This document shows, one piece after another, positions 11,150 to 22,330 of a stretch of 64,000 bases of DNA (the first letter of the stretch is position 1; each line of letters opens with the position of its first letter). The DNA lies in assembly GCA_037957365.1 (NCBI GenBank), contig JARHVA010000592.1:2582001-2646000 (forward strand). The letters are read 5' to 3'. Made by a program: the position numbers and the translations under genes. This DNA is from Torreya grandis. Taxonomy: Eukaryota; Streptophyta; Pinopsida; Cupressales; Taxaceae. The notes below the pieces were generated by a model that saw only the letters and a list, made by a program, of their open reading frames with translations, did no database searches and was not told where the DNA came from.

Positions 11150-11770
11150 TATAAAAAATATCATGGAAATTAGCTATAATAGATGTTTTATCCTCTTGTG
11201 AAGAATCACTTTTCTTAGATCATGTAGTTTTAACCTTACAAGGTGATTTAGCTTGAAAAAATACAAAAGGTTGTGATAATACTACCTTAGTGCGTGGATG
11301 AGTAACTACTTGAAGACTAAATATTTCCACTTGAGATTGTATATGATTTATTGTTTGGGTAGAAATTTATGTAATACCTTATGTGTAAGTGGTAACCCAT
11401 GAGTGCCTTAAATATTAATCATTTTGTTATCCTGCACAAATTTAAGACATTGATATAATTTTGATGGTATTTCTCAATTTTAATTAATCCAAGGGATATT
11501 AAGTAATATACTATGTGTCATGATAATAAAAATACATGAAACCACACTAGAAAAGTCTTAAGACCTATAGTGATAGTTTATGTGATACCCCCAGGAGGTA
11601 TCCAAGTAACACTTTCATAACCTTTAAGAATATTTTTTGTACCATCTAAATCATTTTGAGTATATCCTTGACTAGGAAAAAATACATTATGCACATACTT
11701 AAACTTGAAGTATTGTCAACCATTATACCTTTAGTTAACGTAAAATGCGAATCTATGAAATCCCATATGA
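11150..11770 (-). pseudogene. Ty3/gypsy protease remnant
   Basis: Minus-strand frames read GIMVDNTSSLSMC near 11,750-11,700, a damaged D-S-G retropepsin loop. Then come SQGYTQNDLDGTKNILKGY and TWIPPGGITYTITIG, then LKTFLVWFHV and a decayed version of the 'LLGRPWIH...PSTLHQ' stretch that follows the protease in Tat-like gypsy elements (about 11,560-11,440). Role in the family: polyprotein cleavage. Stops and frameshifts are frequent, and no RT is present beyond 11,200, so the element is truncated here. It continues the gag remnant at 12,000-13,830. Confidence 0.6.
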
Positions 11771-11999
11771 ATAATGGTCAATTATTAACATTATTTTTTG
11801 GAATATTGTGTCCATATAATGTAACAAAAAGAACCTCTTCATGTGCATATGTGACCAAACCTATGAAATCATTTAAGATATGAGAATTTGAAACTGGTTG
11901 TTGTTGTTTAGGAAAACCAAGTGAATATTATCTTATTTTTTAGTATCATGATTCATAAAAGAATTAGTAAATACTTTCAAGTGTTGATTTGGTTGTGCA

Positions 12000-13830
12000 C
12001 CAAATTATTTAAATACATTAATGTGTCCTTCCACTTGAATAACATTACTATAAATTAAAACTTTAATCTTATGCTTCAATGAAAAACATATATTGATAGT
12101 ATGACCTGAAGTTTTATGAGAATCAAAATATGCATTCACATCATTATTTTTATGTAAGAGATGAGATGATTCAAACTCATGTTTAAGATTTAAATATATC
12201 ATATTGCATTCAAACACTTGGTGAGGGCTCCAAGATAATTATGTAAATTATCTCCACTCTTTATATGGAAGGACGACTTTGTCAAATGGTTGAGATACTA
12301 TGTTAACTACATTATTTTTTCATTCTTACCTTGAAAACTAGTGATATAATTAGCCTTAGTCTCTTTAATGTTGTTTACCTTGAAATTTAGATGCACTGGA
12401 GGTGGGGGAACTAGTCTCATATTTAAACGTATTGGCCTCCGTAATATTCATCTCATTGTTCCTAACAACATGGAAAATTTCATTAAAATATTGATGTGTT
12501 TGAGATACCATGTTAACTACATTCTCGGTCTCATTATTAGCTTGAAATGTATAAATATCATTAGCCTTAGTCTTTAATATTATTTTAATTAATATTTAGT
12601 TGCAATAGAGGTAGAGGAACCAATCTCATATTTAAGCATACTTTCCTCTATAAGATTTATCTCATAATTCTTAATCATATGAAAAAGTTCATTGAAATAC
12701 TGATAAATGTTAAATATCACTTTGTCCTAAAATTCTTGAAGCAATTTTTTAGAGAAAATAATTTTTAATTCAATATTAGGTAATTGTTGAGATATCTTCA
12801 TAAGAATTGTCATGAATTTAAGCCATTCAATAATAGTGTCATTAGGTCCTTGTTTAGGCTGCACTAGCTATGAAAACATTAACTTATGGAAAATTTTGAT
12901 TAAAAAATGAGCTAAGAAACTTTTACCCAAAGAATTTATGTAACACATGGAGCCTTCTATTATGCCTTAAAACTAATCCTTGAGAATTATAGGAAAAAGT
13001 TTAGTTAATAATTTCTCATTTTTTTAAATTCAAGACTTGAAACATATAATGATTTGATATGTTGTGGAGGCTCACCCTTATTGTTTAATGATTTAAACTT
13101 ATGTGCAATAAAATTTAAAGGAAAAGGTATAAAAGGACATCATAAGCAAATGGATTGAGTAATATACCATGAAAAGTAATTGCATGGATAAATTTTTTAT
13201 ATCCTTGTAAAATTTGTTGAATTTTAGCATGCATATCTTAAATATATTGAAGGAGTGCATCTTGATAAGTAGGAGAAGTAACACACGCTAGAAAAAACAC
13301 TATATTGATTTGAGAAAGACAATAACTAAAATATGTATATTGAAAACTAGATCTATAAGTAGGAGGTACAAAATAAAAATTAAGTCAAGAAAGAATATAC
13401 CTAGTAATCCAAGTATAAGCAATAGGTGGGGGAAAAAAAGTAGAAGCAATACAATCACTAGACTCATTACTAATTTAAAAAGAGAACTTCTAGTAGTTTG
13501 AATAAAAGCATTCAAAGATTCATTTACAACATGTACTAATTTATGTATAGATTTCGTAGCTAGATTTTAATTTTATATTTATCTTAAGATAAGAAATATG
13601 TCATTCACTTGTTCAAGATGTTATTTAAAACTTTATCTAAATTAAACAAGTATTTTGTCTCTTTTTTATCCACTTTATCATTTTCTATGTTTTGAGATAC
13701 ACTAGCACTCTTATCACTCATAGAAATATCATCAAAATAATTTTCATTCATAGAATTGACATCATAAGCATTTAAATTTACATGATTTTCATTTTCATCA
13801 TTCACATTTGTACCATTTTCATTATTTTCA
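12000..13830 (-). pseudogene. Ty3/gypsy (Tat-like) gag remnant
   Basis: Read right to left on the minus strand. The start (13,805-13,605) is an Asn/Asp-rich acidic segment ending LFNLDKVLNNILNK. Next come YQDALLQYI and DMHAKIQQILQGYKKF (about 13,270-13,190), then capsid-like QPKQGPNDTIIEWLKFMTIL and ISQQLPNIELKIIFSKKLLQ (about 12,870-12,740). Last is SHKTSGHTINICFSLKHKI (about 12,130-12,060), the decayed C/H..GH..C zinc-knuckle-like motif at the end of Tat-type Gag. In the family this protein forms the particle and binds RNA. At least six stops or frameshifts break it. Its right end is cut exactly where LTR A starts (13,842), with no leader between. Confidence 0.65.
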
Positions 13831-14740
13831 ATAAAACAAGTTGTTACTCACACAAAACACCCCATTTTGGTGAAAATGGGGACCCTCTTTTTGCTTGAAC
13901 CTTCCCTTCTAAAGTTTAATGGTTTACCTTTTTGAGCCTTTCTTAGATTGATCATCTACTAGATGATAAGTTTTAAGTGACTGAAGGTGTTTATTTTCAA
14001 CCCCTTCTCATGAATAAGTGCTCAGTCTAAGCTATGTATCTAGATTCATTAAGATCAATTTACTAAGTCCAAAGGTCTTCACCCTTTTAAATTTTGACAA
14101 GTAATTGCATGAATCAATAGGCTTTTTTTTAGCCTTTTTATAGTTTTTATCTTGGCAATCCAACCCATTTTCACTTTGAATTCAATAGGAATTGGGTAAG
14201 TGTTTATGTTAGTTTCAATTTTAACTTAGTCACTTTCAAAAAAGGTTTAATTTTGTTAGTTTTTGTAAAAAATGCACTACTTTATTCTCCTAAATTTTCC
14301 CTTTTTCAATCTATTTCTACTTTAAATCCAAAATAAATTGACTAAAAGTTACTTGGTTCATCTTTTTGCCTTAGTCAATTTCATTAAAATGCTTGAATTT
14401 TGCTTTAGAATGCTTATGTTTTTATTCAAAATGGTTTTATGTTGCTGAGTTATACATTTTTAAATTCAATTTCAAATGATTTAGCCATTTTTAATTCAAA
14501 ATCACTTAACCATTTTTGTTTGAAATTCTAACTATTGGTTTTCATTTAAAGTTACTAACTATATGTTTTCATATTGTGCTTGTAGGTACCTAAGTTTATC
14601 CTAGTGCCATGTAGAGCCATTTCATGAATCCCAATGGTTCTAAACTGTTCAAAATTCTTTCAATAATTAGTCAATTTTTGAGTTCTACTCAGAGCCACAT
14701 GGTACTTTTTTCATCGATTAGTCAGCAAAGCCCTGGGAAA

Positions 14741-15126
14741 GTAGATCATTAGGATGTTGCCAAGTGGCACCATCCCAGTGACCCATTATCCTAGCTAGGT
14801 CCATATAAAGTAAAGCCTCCAGGAAAACAAGTTAGTAATAACATGCCATGTGGCATGATCTTGATGATTCTCTAGTTTAGAAGAGTCCATATAGCTACCA
14901 GAGCTTTAGGCAAGCAGGTTAGAGGGATGTTTCCACATGGTATCATCCTAATGACCTTCTAGCCTCGAGTGGTTTGTATAAGAGTAGAGCCTCCAAGAAA
15001 GCGGGTCAGTGGGATGATGCCATGTGGTGAAATCCCACCACTCCATAGTCATCAAGTGATCTGTACAGATTGATAGAGTAATAGAGTGCTAGGTGAGTGA
15101 GATGATGCCATGTGGTGAAATCTTGC
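14741..15126 (-). repeat. 87-bp minisatellite, five units, in LTR A
   Basis: The landmark 'ca(a/c)(g/a)tgg...atc' falls at 14,761, 14,847, 14,934, 15,021 and 15,109, giving spacings of 86, 87, 87 and 88 bp. Each unit carries a small CATG-containing palindrome (such as catgccatgtggcatg) and a 'gagcct(c)caaggaaag' segment. The same five units occur in LTR B, so the array predates the insertion of this element. Confidence 0.85.
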
Positions 15127-15568
15127 CTCATAGTATAAAATCATAGTCAACATACACAAAATTCTCAATTGAAAAATAGAATAACATGGTGCAACCACAT
15201 AACATTGAACTGATGAAGAAAGAACAAGCTAGTTGTGTAGCCAACAAAACACGAGCTTAAGTTTGATGACTCGTCTAGCTGTTAAAGATAGATAATAGAT
15301 AGTGTGTCTAATGTGACCTAAAACACTGATTTACAGGGGCATCTTAATGGAAAAATTTGATCAAAAAATATAAATTCAAAGTAAATTTGGGTGATAACAT
15401 TAAATATGAGCACAAGTGCACATTTAGGAATGCGTAGAGAGGAACACTAAGGGAAAAATTTCCATGAAGCAAATGATTTTCTATTGTAAAGATAGATATA
15501 CAAAATATAAATTAAAATCCTAATGCACTTCCAACCACTTCTAGTTGTACCTAGCCAATAGAATTTAT

Positions 15569-15987
15569 TGTTGGTATGAACAGGGTTATTTCATATATAG
15601 TCCCATTGTCAATTGTGAACAAGATTATCTCCCTAATCAGTTTCACTATTTAATTCCATTCACACCTGATTTGGTTAAGTTTACTAAGGTGTTTTAAATG
15701 TTTGTCTCACCTCACAGGATCATGACACTTGTCACAATATTGTGAAGGGTTGGTAAGAGTTATTTCTTATAAATACACTCTTTGTAAGCTTATTATGACT
15801 ACACACACATAACTCAATTCATTCCAATGCATGTGTATTGCATATAGTTTCATCTATTGAGAGAACAAAATTTATTCCTCATCTTTTGATCTTCTTTTTG
15901 AATTAGAGTGTTTCCCTTAGAAACTCTATAATCCTAGCCTAATTGCTGATAGTAAATTCTTATATGCTATTAGCATAAAATATTTTA
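15569..15987 (+). mobile_element. 5' LTR of the nested element
   Basis: Starts TGTTGGTATGAACAGG. It contains TATAAATAC near 15,769, followed by a T-rich R-U5 segment with 'attcctcatcttttgatctt' and 'cctaattgctgatagtaaa'. The end aligns with the 3' LTR end but reads TTTTA instead of TTTCA. Confidence 0.85.
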
Positions 15988-16001
15988 TGATATATGAGCT
16001 T
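15988..16001 (+). promoter_or_regulatory. Decayed tRNA-iMet primer-binding site
   Basis: tgatatatgagctt begins at the first base after the 5' LTR and matches TGGTATCAGAGCTT at 11 of 14 positions. This sets the plus orientation and a Copia/TRIM-like priming mode. Confidence 0.7.
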
Positions 16002-17990
16002 GGGTTGAGTATCTAGATTAGTCTCTTAGGAGATATTTTCCAAGACTAATTATGTTCTTCTCTTGCATCCTTTGGATGACCCTGAGAATCATAAAGTTTT
16101 AGGAAAAATATCAGTTTGGGGAGGGTTCTTATTGAGTGTTTGTTACAGGGCTTTTTAGAGCTTGAATGAAGCACATCAGAACTCACCACCAATAGATCAT
16201 CTTGTAGCACTCCCAGTTCTATTCTAGTTGAACATTAGAGGCTCCATCAATAGGCGATATTTGCAGTAATTCTACGTACATCTAGAGAATTAAAGGAGAA
16301 ATTTCAATATTTTCTATCTCAAATACATTTCTTACCCCTTCAAATTGTATTTTTCCCCTCCAAATCTAGTTTTTTATAAAAAGAAAGAAAATCGATCTTA
16401 CTAGTTTCTTTGTAATTTTTTTAAAAAATTAGTATTTTTTGGCAAAAAAAATATTATTGTAAAAATACTAAATTTATATATATATATATATATATTTTAA
16501 AAAAATAAAGTTAAAAAAATAAAAAATAAAATCATTTTTTAAAAAATAAATAAAAAACAAATATACATCAAGAAAATTTTAAAAAAGCATAATAAAAAAG
16601 AGTTTTTTAAAATTAAAAAAAATATTAAAGGCACACAGCCTACTCAAGGCTGAAGCCTTGGATGGGGTGTCACCCCAAATCCAAGGCCTATGGCCTTTGG
16701 GCGGGGGTTCCCCCCACTACCAAGGCTGAGGCCTTTGGTGAGGCTTTGCCCCACCACCAAGGCCAGGCCTGTGGTGGAAGGCTCAACCTCCATCAAGCCA
16801 TTTGACCTTCCTTATTTTTTTTAAAAAAAATTCAATTAAAAAAAAATTCAACTTATTATTTTTTTTCCAACAAAAAAAATTATCAAATATTCCTAGATTT
16901 CTTCAATTCAGGTTATTGAAGGCAAATTCAGAACAAAAATTACCATATTTTCCATGACCATGTGATTTGGTCAAAATTGGATGGAGTCCAAATTAAATGA
17001 TTTTTTGGTTTTTTCCACATGGAAAAAAAATGAATTTTTGGTCAAAAAATGGTAGCTCTACCAACTTGGTCAACACTATGCTAAATTTGATAGATTTCTA
17101 AATCTAATAGCTTCCTCTACTTTGGCAATAATTTTTATAAACTTGACATATTTCTCTATTTGGTGGTAATTCTACTATATTTGACGGACTTGTGGGTGAC
17201 CCCCTCTCCAATGCACACGATGATTTGGTGACCCAACTTCATTAGTGAATATATTGAGCTTCAGACCTCCAAATGACAAGATTTTTTTTATTTTGGCTAT
17301 TTTCCACCCTATTCACGGTGGTGTAAATAGATTATAAATTTTATCAATGGGATTTCTATATTTGATACTTTGTCACAAGCTTTGCAAGCATGTTGTCAAA
17401 TTTGGACCTCTTGGGACTCTGTTTGGGCTCATCTAGAGTCCGTTTTGAGTGCAATTTTTTTGAAAGTGCATAACTTTTTATGTCATTCATAGTGGTGATA
17501 TCAATTTGTATCATTACATTTGAAAATTGTAACTTATTCTTTATCTCCTTCTTTTGGCAAATTGTAACAACTTGTAAACAACCACTTAGCTATTGTGTGC
17601 AAGTGGACTTTGTAACCACACTACTTATAAAGTACCAAAATTATTTTTGCTTGGGGGGGCTTTTTGATTGAGTGATTTTTTTTTTTGGGGGGGGGGGTGA
17701 TTTCGTGGTCATTTATTTTTTATTTCTAATCATGGCTCTTAATCTTTGGAAAATCAAATGTGAGTACTATGGGAAGAAAAATAATACCTTTGATGATTGC
17801 ATACAAAGGAAATTTGATGATCTAAAATTAATCATTCAAATTCAATAAATGAGGTAAATTTGTATTACAAATGACATCAGTTTACCAAAATCTCATGACC
17901 ACACACTAGAAGATATTACATTACTATTTACTGAACTTCAATTATGCATTTATCTTGATCCCATTGATTAGAATTTTATAGTGATAGCTT
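16002..17990 (+). other. Non-coding leader region of the nested element
   Basis: No protein family recognised. It holds a very AT-rich stretch (about 16,370-16,630) with a (TA)11 run at 16,474-16,495, a GC-rich minisatellite (16,646-16,777), and an 11-T/11-G homopolymer junction at 17,676-17,697. The only longer frame (17,480-17,671) is rich in Cys and hydrophobic residues and looks fortuitous. Confidence 0.55.
16646..16777 (+). repeat. GC-rich hairpin-forming minisatellite, 37-39 bp units
   Basis: Three full units and a partial one start with aaggc at 16,646, 16,683, 16,722 and 16,759. Each contains a self-complementary aaggc(n)gcctt core and a GGGG...CCCC pair, so each can fold on itself. 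It stands out sharply from the surrounding AT-rich DNA. The unit starts are unambiguous; any packaging or RNA-structure role is inference. Confidence 0.8.
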
Positions 17991-18000
17991 CTATATATAT

Positions 18001-18630
18001 ATTCATGAGTTGCCAATTTCAACTCAGTAATCATTGACACTTTCTATAGAAGAACTTGATTCTCCTATGTTCAGTTCTCTCACCAATGGTGAGAACCATA
18101 CATCCATGGTTACTAAATTTGAATCATGCATTATTCATGATCACATTGATCAGATTTTGTCACCCATTAGCATCCATTTAGATATTTCTCAATTGTTTTT
18201 GGAGGAATCACCCATTCTTCCCTCTCTTATTTGTAGTATTTCAGTGCATCAAGATATTTATGATCTTCTAAATACATCTCCTTGGGATAAATACTTGATA
18301 GATATTAAAACTTTGTTTTGTGAGTCCCGTGTTTTGAATTCGGAGGACACCATTGAAGACATTCATTTATTCATTCATGATAGCTTCTATGGAGCTTCTT
18401 CTTTTTCAAATGATTCGAGGGCACCTTCAAACCCTCTTGTTCTTTCCTTGTCCACATTTGCTTCTAAACTGACAATTTTTACATATATTCATGAGTTGAC
18501 CATTTCAACTTAGTCATCACTAACACCTTATGTAACAGTACCAGATTATTATTGGTTTAGTTATCTTTCCAATGGTGAGCACCATACATCCATGGTTACT
18601 GTGCTTAAATCTTATATGGTACATGGTCCA
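18001..18630 (+). repeat. 486-bp tandem duplication inside the nested element
   Basis: 'attcatgagttg' occurs at 18,001 and 18,487 and 'ccaatggtgag' at 18,083 and 18,569, both exactly 486 bp apart, with similar sequence between the landmarks. The second copy fades after about 18,630. A third, weaker echo may precede 18,000. Confidence 0.7.
18034..18513 (+). CDS. Open frame of 159 codons, unknown, in the nested element
   Basis: The longest uninterrupted frame in the window. The protein is rich in Ser, Ile, Leu, Asp and His, begins MTLSIEELDSPMFSSL and contains two similar HD-rich patches (IIHDHID and IHDSF near residues 33-39 and 109-113). I recognise no domain, signal peptide or membrane segment. 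It lies wholly within the first copy of a 486-bp duplication, and the second copy does not keep the frame open. It sits upstream of the polypurine tract, where non-autonomous elements sometimes keep a relic of gag. It may be fortuitous; if real, it is element-encoded and not a host gene. Confidence 0.3.
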   Translation: MTLSIEELDSPMFSSLTNGENHTSMVTKFESCIIHDHIDQILSPISIHLDISQLFLEESPILPSLICSISVHQDIYDLLNTSPWDKYLIDIKTLFCESRVLNSEDTIEDIHLFIHDSFYGASSFSNDSRAPSNPLVLSLSTFASKLTIFTYIHELTIST

Positions 18631-19265
18631 TCATATCAACATTCATCATAGTTTGGCACTAGCTTGGAGATCATTGAGCAACATTTTGAGAAGACATCTT
18701 CAAAGGAGGCATTTTCATTTTTGGATCCTGTTCTACATCCATTTCCACTTGGATTTGGATTATCATCCTTTGGCGTCGACAAGGCGACACTTGACTAGCT
18801 TCTAGATACTTTCTTCGTCTTGAGACTTATTTTTTCACATTGTTTCTTGGAGTGGGAGTTTATTATACATTGAACATTGGACTTGTTTCTTCCTAAAGGA
18901 ATAAATTCACTTTATCAACATTGGATCAACTTCAACATGCATCTTTTGACATTCACTATTGGCACAAAACTTACTTTGTTATGGGGGGAACTCATAATAT
19001 AAAATTTCCTATCATATGGGGGGGTGGTTAGTGATTGTATATTCATAATGGATTTCCCACCTTAGAGGTCATTTTGATACCCCCTTCCATAATTTATTCA
19101 TATTTTACATCTTTTCTCTCTTTTGGGGAGTGACTTTTTCCTATAGGTTTTTCTCCTTTTCTCTAGTTATGAGATCTTATTTTGTACATGGGTACATCAT
19201 CAGGCCTTATTATTAGGACCCATTCATTGTGTTTTAAATATTTGAATTTCTCATTCCTCCTAAGT
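18631..19265 (+). other. 3' untranslated part of the nested element
   Basis: No gene recognised. T-rich sequence with several G-runs (gggggaac near 18,983, ggggggtgg near 19,018) before the polypurine tract. The frame at 18,572-18,805 is His/Leu-rich and probably fortuitous. Confidence 0.5.
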
Positions 19266-19280
19266 TGAAATTAAGGGGGG
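19266..19280 (+). promoter_or_regulatory. Polypurine tract of the nested element
   Basis: gaaattaagggggg ends at the base before the 3' LTR start TGTTGG, a textbook plus-strand primer. Confidence 0.85.
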
Positions 19281-19702
19281 TGTTGGTGTGAATAGGTTTA
19301 TTTCCTATCTAGTTCCACTATCAAGTGTGAACAGGGTTATCTCCCTAACTAATTTCATTATTTGATTCTATTCACACTTGATTTGGTCAAGTTTACTAAG
19401 GTGTTTTAAATGTTTGTCTCACCTCACAGGGTCATGACACTTGTCACAATATTTTAAAGGGTTGATGAGAGGTATTTCATATAAATACCCTCCTTTGTAT
19501 TCTTATTATGAATTCACACACAAAGAATTTAATTCATTCTAATGCATGTGTGTTGCATATGGTTTTATCTGTTGAGAGAATACATTTTATTCCTCATCTT
19601 TTGATCTTCTTTGTGAGTTAGAGTGCTTCCCTTAGGAACTCTATAATCCTAACCTAATCATTGATAGTAAATTATTATATTCTATTATCATATAATCTTT
19701 CA
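19281..19702 (+). mobile_element. 3' LTR of the nested element
   Basis: Starts TGTTGGTGTGAATAGG and ends TCTTTCA before target duplication tttgt. It has TATAAATAC at 19,480-19,488, at the same place as in the 5' copy. Confidence 0.85.
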
Positions 19703-20662
19703 TTTGTTTTCATGGTTCGTAACAACATGGTCTAGATGAATGTTTCAACTGCATTTTGACTTCACATTGAATTCTCATCTACTTCTACAAGGGAACCTAA
19801 TTTGCCTTTCTTTTTTGAATTTTGAATTTTGAACCTCTCGTGTTCCTATATATAGGACTTCAAATCCTTGTTTAGGGCTGGTATTTTTAAGATTAGAGAG
19901 ACTATGCTTGGCTGGATACTTTTAGTTTTAGAATAGAGTAGTGGACCAGACAATACTTGGATTCTATGTAGTTAGTACACCAAGCACTTTTCATGCTTTC
20001 CTAGCATATTTTTTTCTTGGTAGGAATATGAAGTATATAGTTGAATGGCTATTATAAATCTCACCATTGATAATCAACACAAAACATCTTGATATTCAAA
20101 TTATTGTGTAGTCAAATGTCCATTTCCTGTGCATTTTTATGGTTTTTATGTTCCTCTTTTTTCACAACTTCTTCTCCCAAACTCTCTTACCTTCCTCTAG
20201 TTGGATTTGTGTTAGGTATGGCTTAATTGAGGATTGGATCCTATGATATTTTCTCAATCAAACACTTTAGATTCATCTCTATGGTAGCAAGGCCTTTTCT
20301 TCTCTCCCTCCCTTTATTTTTCTCTTTATTTTAATCAATGTGTTAGTTTAGGACTAATAACAATTTACTTATAATGTTTAATCATGGTTTTTGATTATTG
20401 ACCATCACCATTTAAGCATTGTTGTATAGATAACTAGTGGATTAATTGAGTCACATATTGTCTATAGCTTAAGCCATCTTCTAGATTTAGTTTCACTAAA
20501 TCCCCTTAAAATGGAATGGTCATAATGAGCTAACTGGGTTACCCTACATAACAAGACCTAGTAATCAAGACCTTGGGGAAATATTTCACTCGTGGGATCT
20601 CCTTCCTTTTAGGAGAGATGGGGATTAATAACCCCACCTAAATTGGCATGTCAAGATACCCA

Positions 20663-21654
20663 TCAATAATTTATCACTAGAACAAGGGTCAAATCTGAAA
20701 CTAAAGCACTTTTCATGAAAAATTTAAGCTAAAAACACTCTTGAGTCATTGCCTATCCGTTCCCTTAGCCTTTGTATGGCTAGGTGGGTATGGTTGCTTA
20801 ATGAATATCTTAGGGCCCACTCATGACCTAACTAAGAATTCTAGTTCATTTTACCCCAAGTACACACATGGTAGGATTCTGACACTAGAATAACACATTT
20901 AGGCATTCAAGGATGCCATTGTTAGGACTTGCATCCAGCATGAAGATGTGGCTCGTTGTTTGTTCTCTTATTCTTTAGATAAATATGAATATTAATTGTA
21001 TATTGGAATTCAAAATGGATGCATAACCACATGGGATACATTTTAAATTTTGTTCTTAATCTATTTTAGATATCCCATCGATCATGTTAACCTATACCAC
21101 CAATTTTCTACATCCCGTACGGTACCTAGTGAGTCTTTGAGTAATTTCAACCAATAATTTTATCAGTTGTATATGAGGTTGAGAGACCATTTACTATAGA
21201 TAGATGAAGTAACCATAGAGGTTTACCTCAAAACATTATTTCCCCTTAATGATATATTTGTTTGGAGGATTCTTTTAGCTCTCACATCCTTGGTGTTAAC
21301 ATACCAAACACCTTGTGCCATTAAAGAACAAGCCATGTCCCATGATCATAGTATTGAGTTTTCCAATACATTTGGATAATTGAGTGTTTACACTCAAAAT
21401 AATTTAATATTCTTGTTCAAGTCAACCCATCAATCAGTTCACATTTTATAATGAAAAATTGCCCCAAGCATCACCTCAAATTTACTCCCTTGTATTGAAT
21501 GAAGACCTTGTTTATTACATTAGTGCATATAATTATGTTAATATAGTATGCAATTGACATGATGTATTTTATTAATTTTATTAGTCAATTGTCTTTTGAT
21601 ACTTTCACTAATTATGTGTTATTCGTTACATGAAGTCACTAATAGACAATGCCT
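20663..21654. other. No gene recognised; internal region of the A/B element
   Basis: No frame with family resemblance on either strand. Beside LTR A I looked for a polypurine tract on the minus strand and for a primer site on the plus strand. I found neither in clear form. Confidence 0.4.
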
Positions 21655-22330
21655 AGGTTAATCCTTGAGAGTAGTGATGATGAGTCTAATGATGAAGGAG
21701 AAACAACTATCTTGAGAAACCCATTAATATAATACCAAATCAAATGTGAGTTTCTTACTCAAGAGGGTGAATTAAAAATATCTTGCAATCATCCTAAATA
21801 TGAACTTGATGAGTTGGAGCCATTGGATGAGGAAGATGCATGTTGTGCATCTGAAAGATTCTTATCCTATGCTAATCCATCTACAAATAAAGGGCTAACT
21901 CAAGGTGGTGAGTGGATCAATAGTAGAAACATATCTCCCAACCCATCATTAGAGATGAGTGAGCTTGAAGAAGAAACCATAGATGAAAAAGGCTATCTAT
22001 GTGGAATTAGTGGATTCATATAAGACATAATAGAAGATCTTTCACTTCCAGGAAACCTTATGTTTAAAGAAAATGGAAAAGTCCTAAATGTAGAGGTCAT
22101 GGACATGGAAGGTATGCCAATATAAATTAGACTTGAACTCACATTAATTCAAAGTAATTATTTGCATACCTCTACCAAAGATGATAAAGCTAGGAGATCA
22201 TTGACATGGGAAGAATCATTCCCTTGCGTCCTCAATAATGAATTGATACACCACCAACTGATTCATATATTGGATGTAACAAATAGAAAGCCTTTGCCAA
22301 GTTGGGTGATCAAGTGGTTCTAGTATGTAT
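21655..22330 (+). pseudogene. Acidic protein remnant, antisense to the A/B element's primer site
   Basis: One plus-strand frame gives about 220 codons with only three or four stops. In order: an acidic start (DDESNDEGETTIL); KCEFLTQEGELKISCNHPKY; ELDELEPLDEEDACCASERF; the open segment 21,814-22,023 ending GYLCGISGFI; then DLSLPGNLMFKENGKVLNVE; and finally SLTWEESFPCVLNNELIHHQ and RKPLPSWVIKWF. The length and coherent composition argue for a once-real protein. I do not recognise it. Tat-lineage gypsy elements are known to carry an extra, often antisense, ORF between pol and the 3' LTR; if the A/B element runs on the minus strand, this frame fits that place and direction. Confidence 0.5.

Larger units (their letters stand above)
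15569..19702 (+). mobile_element. Complete nested non-autonomous LTR retrotransposon (4,134 bp)
   Basis: Two LTRs of about 420 bp (15,569-15,987 and 19,281-19,702) begin TGTTGG and differ at very roughly 10-15 percent by eye. A primer-site remnant follows the left LTR and a strong polypurine tract precedes the right one. Flanks are tttat (15,564-15,568) and tttgt (19,703-19,707), a 5-bp target duplication with one change. The uninterrupted sequence in LTR B shows the empty site. The 3.3-kb interior has no gag, protease, RT or integrase, so the element must have moved with enzymes from another element (a LARD-type element, by length). Confidence 0.9.
13842..20662 (-). mobile_element. LTR A of a large gypsy-like element, split by a nested insertion
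   Basis: A 2.68-kb direct repeat of LTR B (23,609-26,298), broken between 15,568 and 19,708 by a 4.13-kb LTR element. Shared landmarks run the whole length: 'aaaatggggaccct' at the left, the 87-bp minisatellite, 'cctatatatagg' (19,845-19,856) and 'ttggcatgtc' at the right. Orientation is taken as minus, from the primer-binding site beside LTR B. The outer left edge abuts a gag remnant. I could not find a target duplication for this element, so its ends may be altered. Confidence 0.7.

Noticed and set aside
20521..20660. Possible tRNA-like 'gctaactgggttaccc' segment
   Set aside because: It is part of LTR A, has a diverged copy at 26,160, and I could not fold a cloverleaf with a T-loop.
21301..21600. 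Possible start of a host gene before the acidic frame
   Set aside because: No splice-like or promoter pattern; the frame lies inside an LTR-bounded element.
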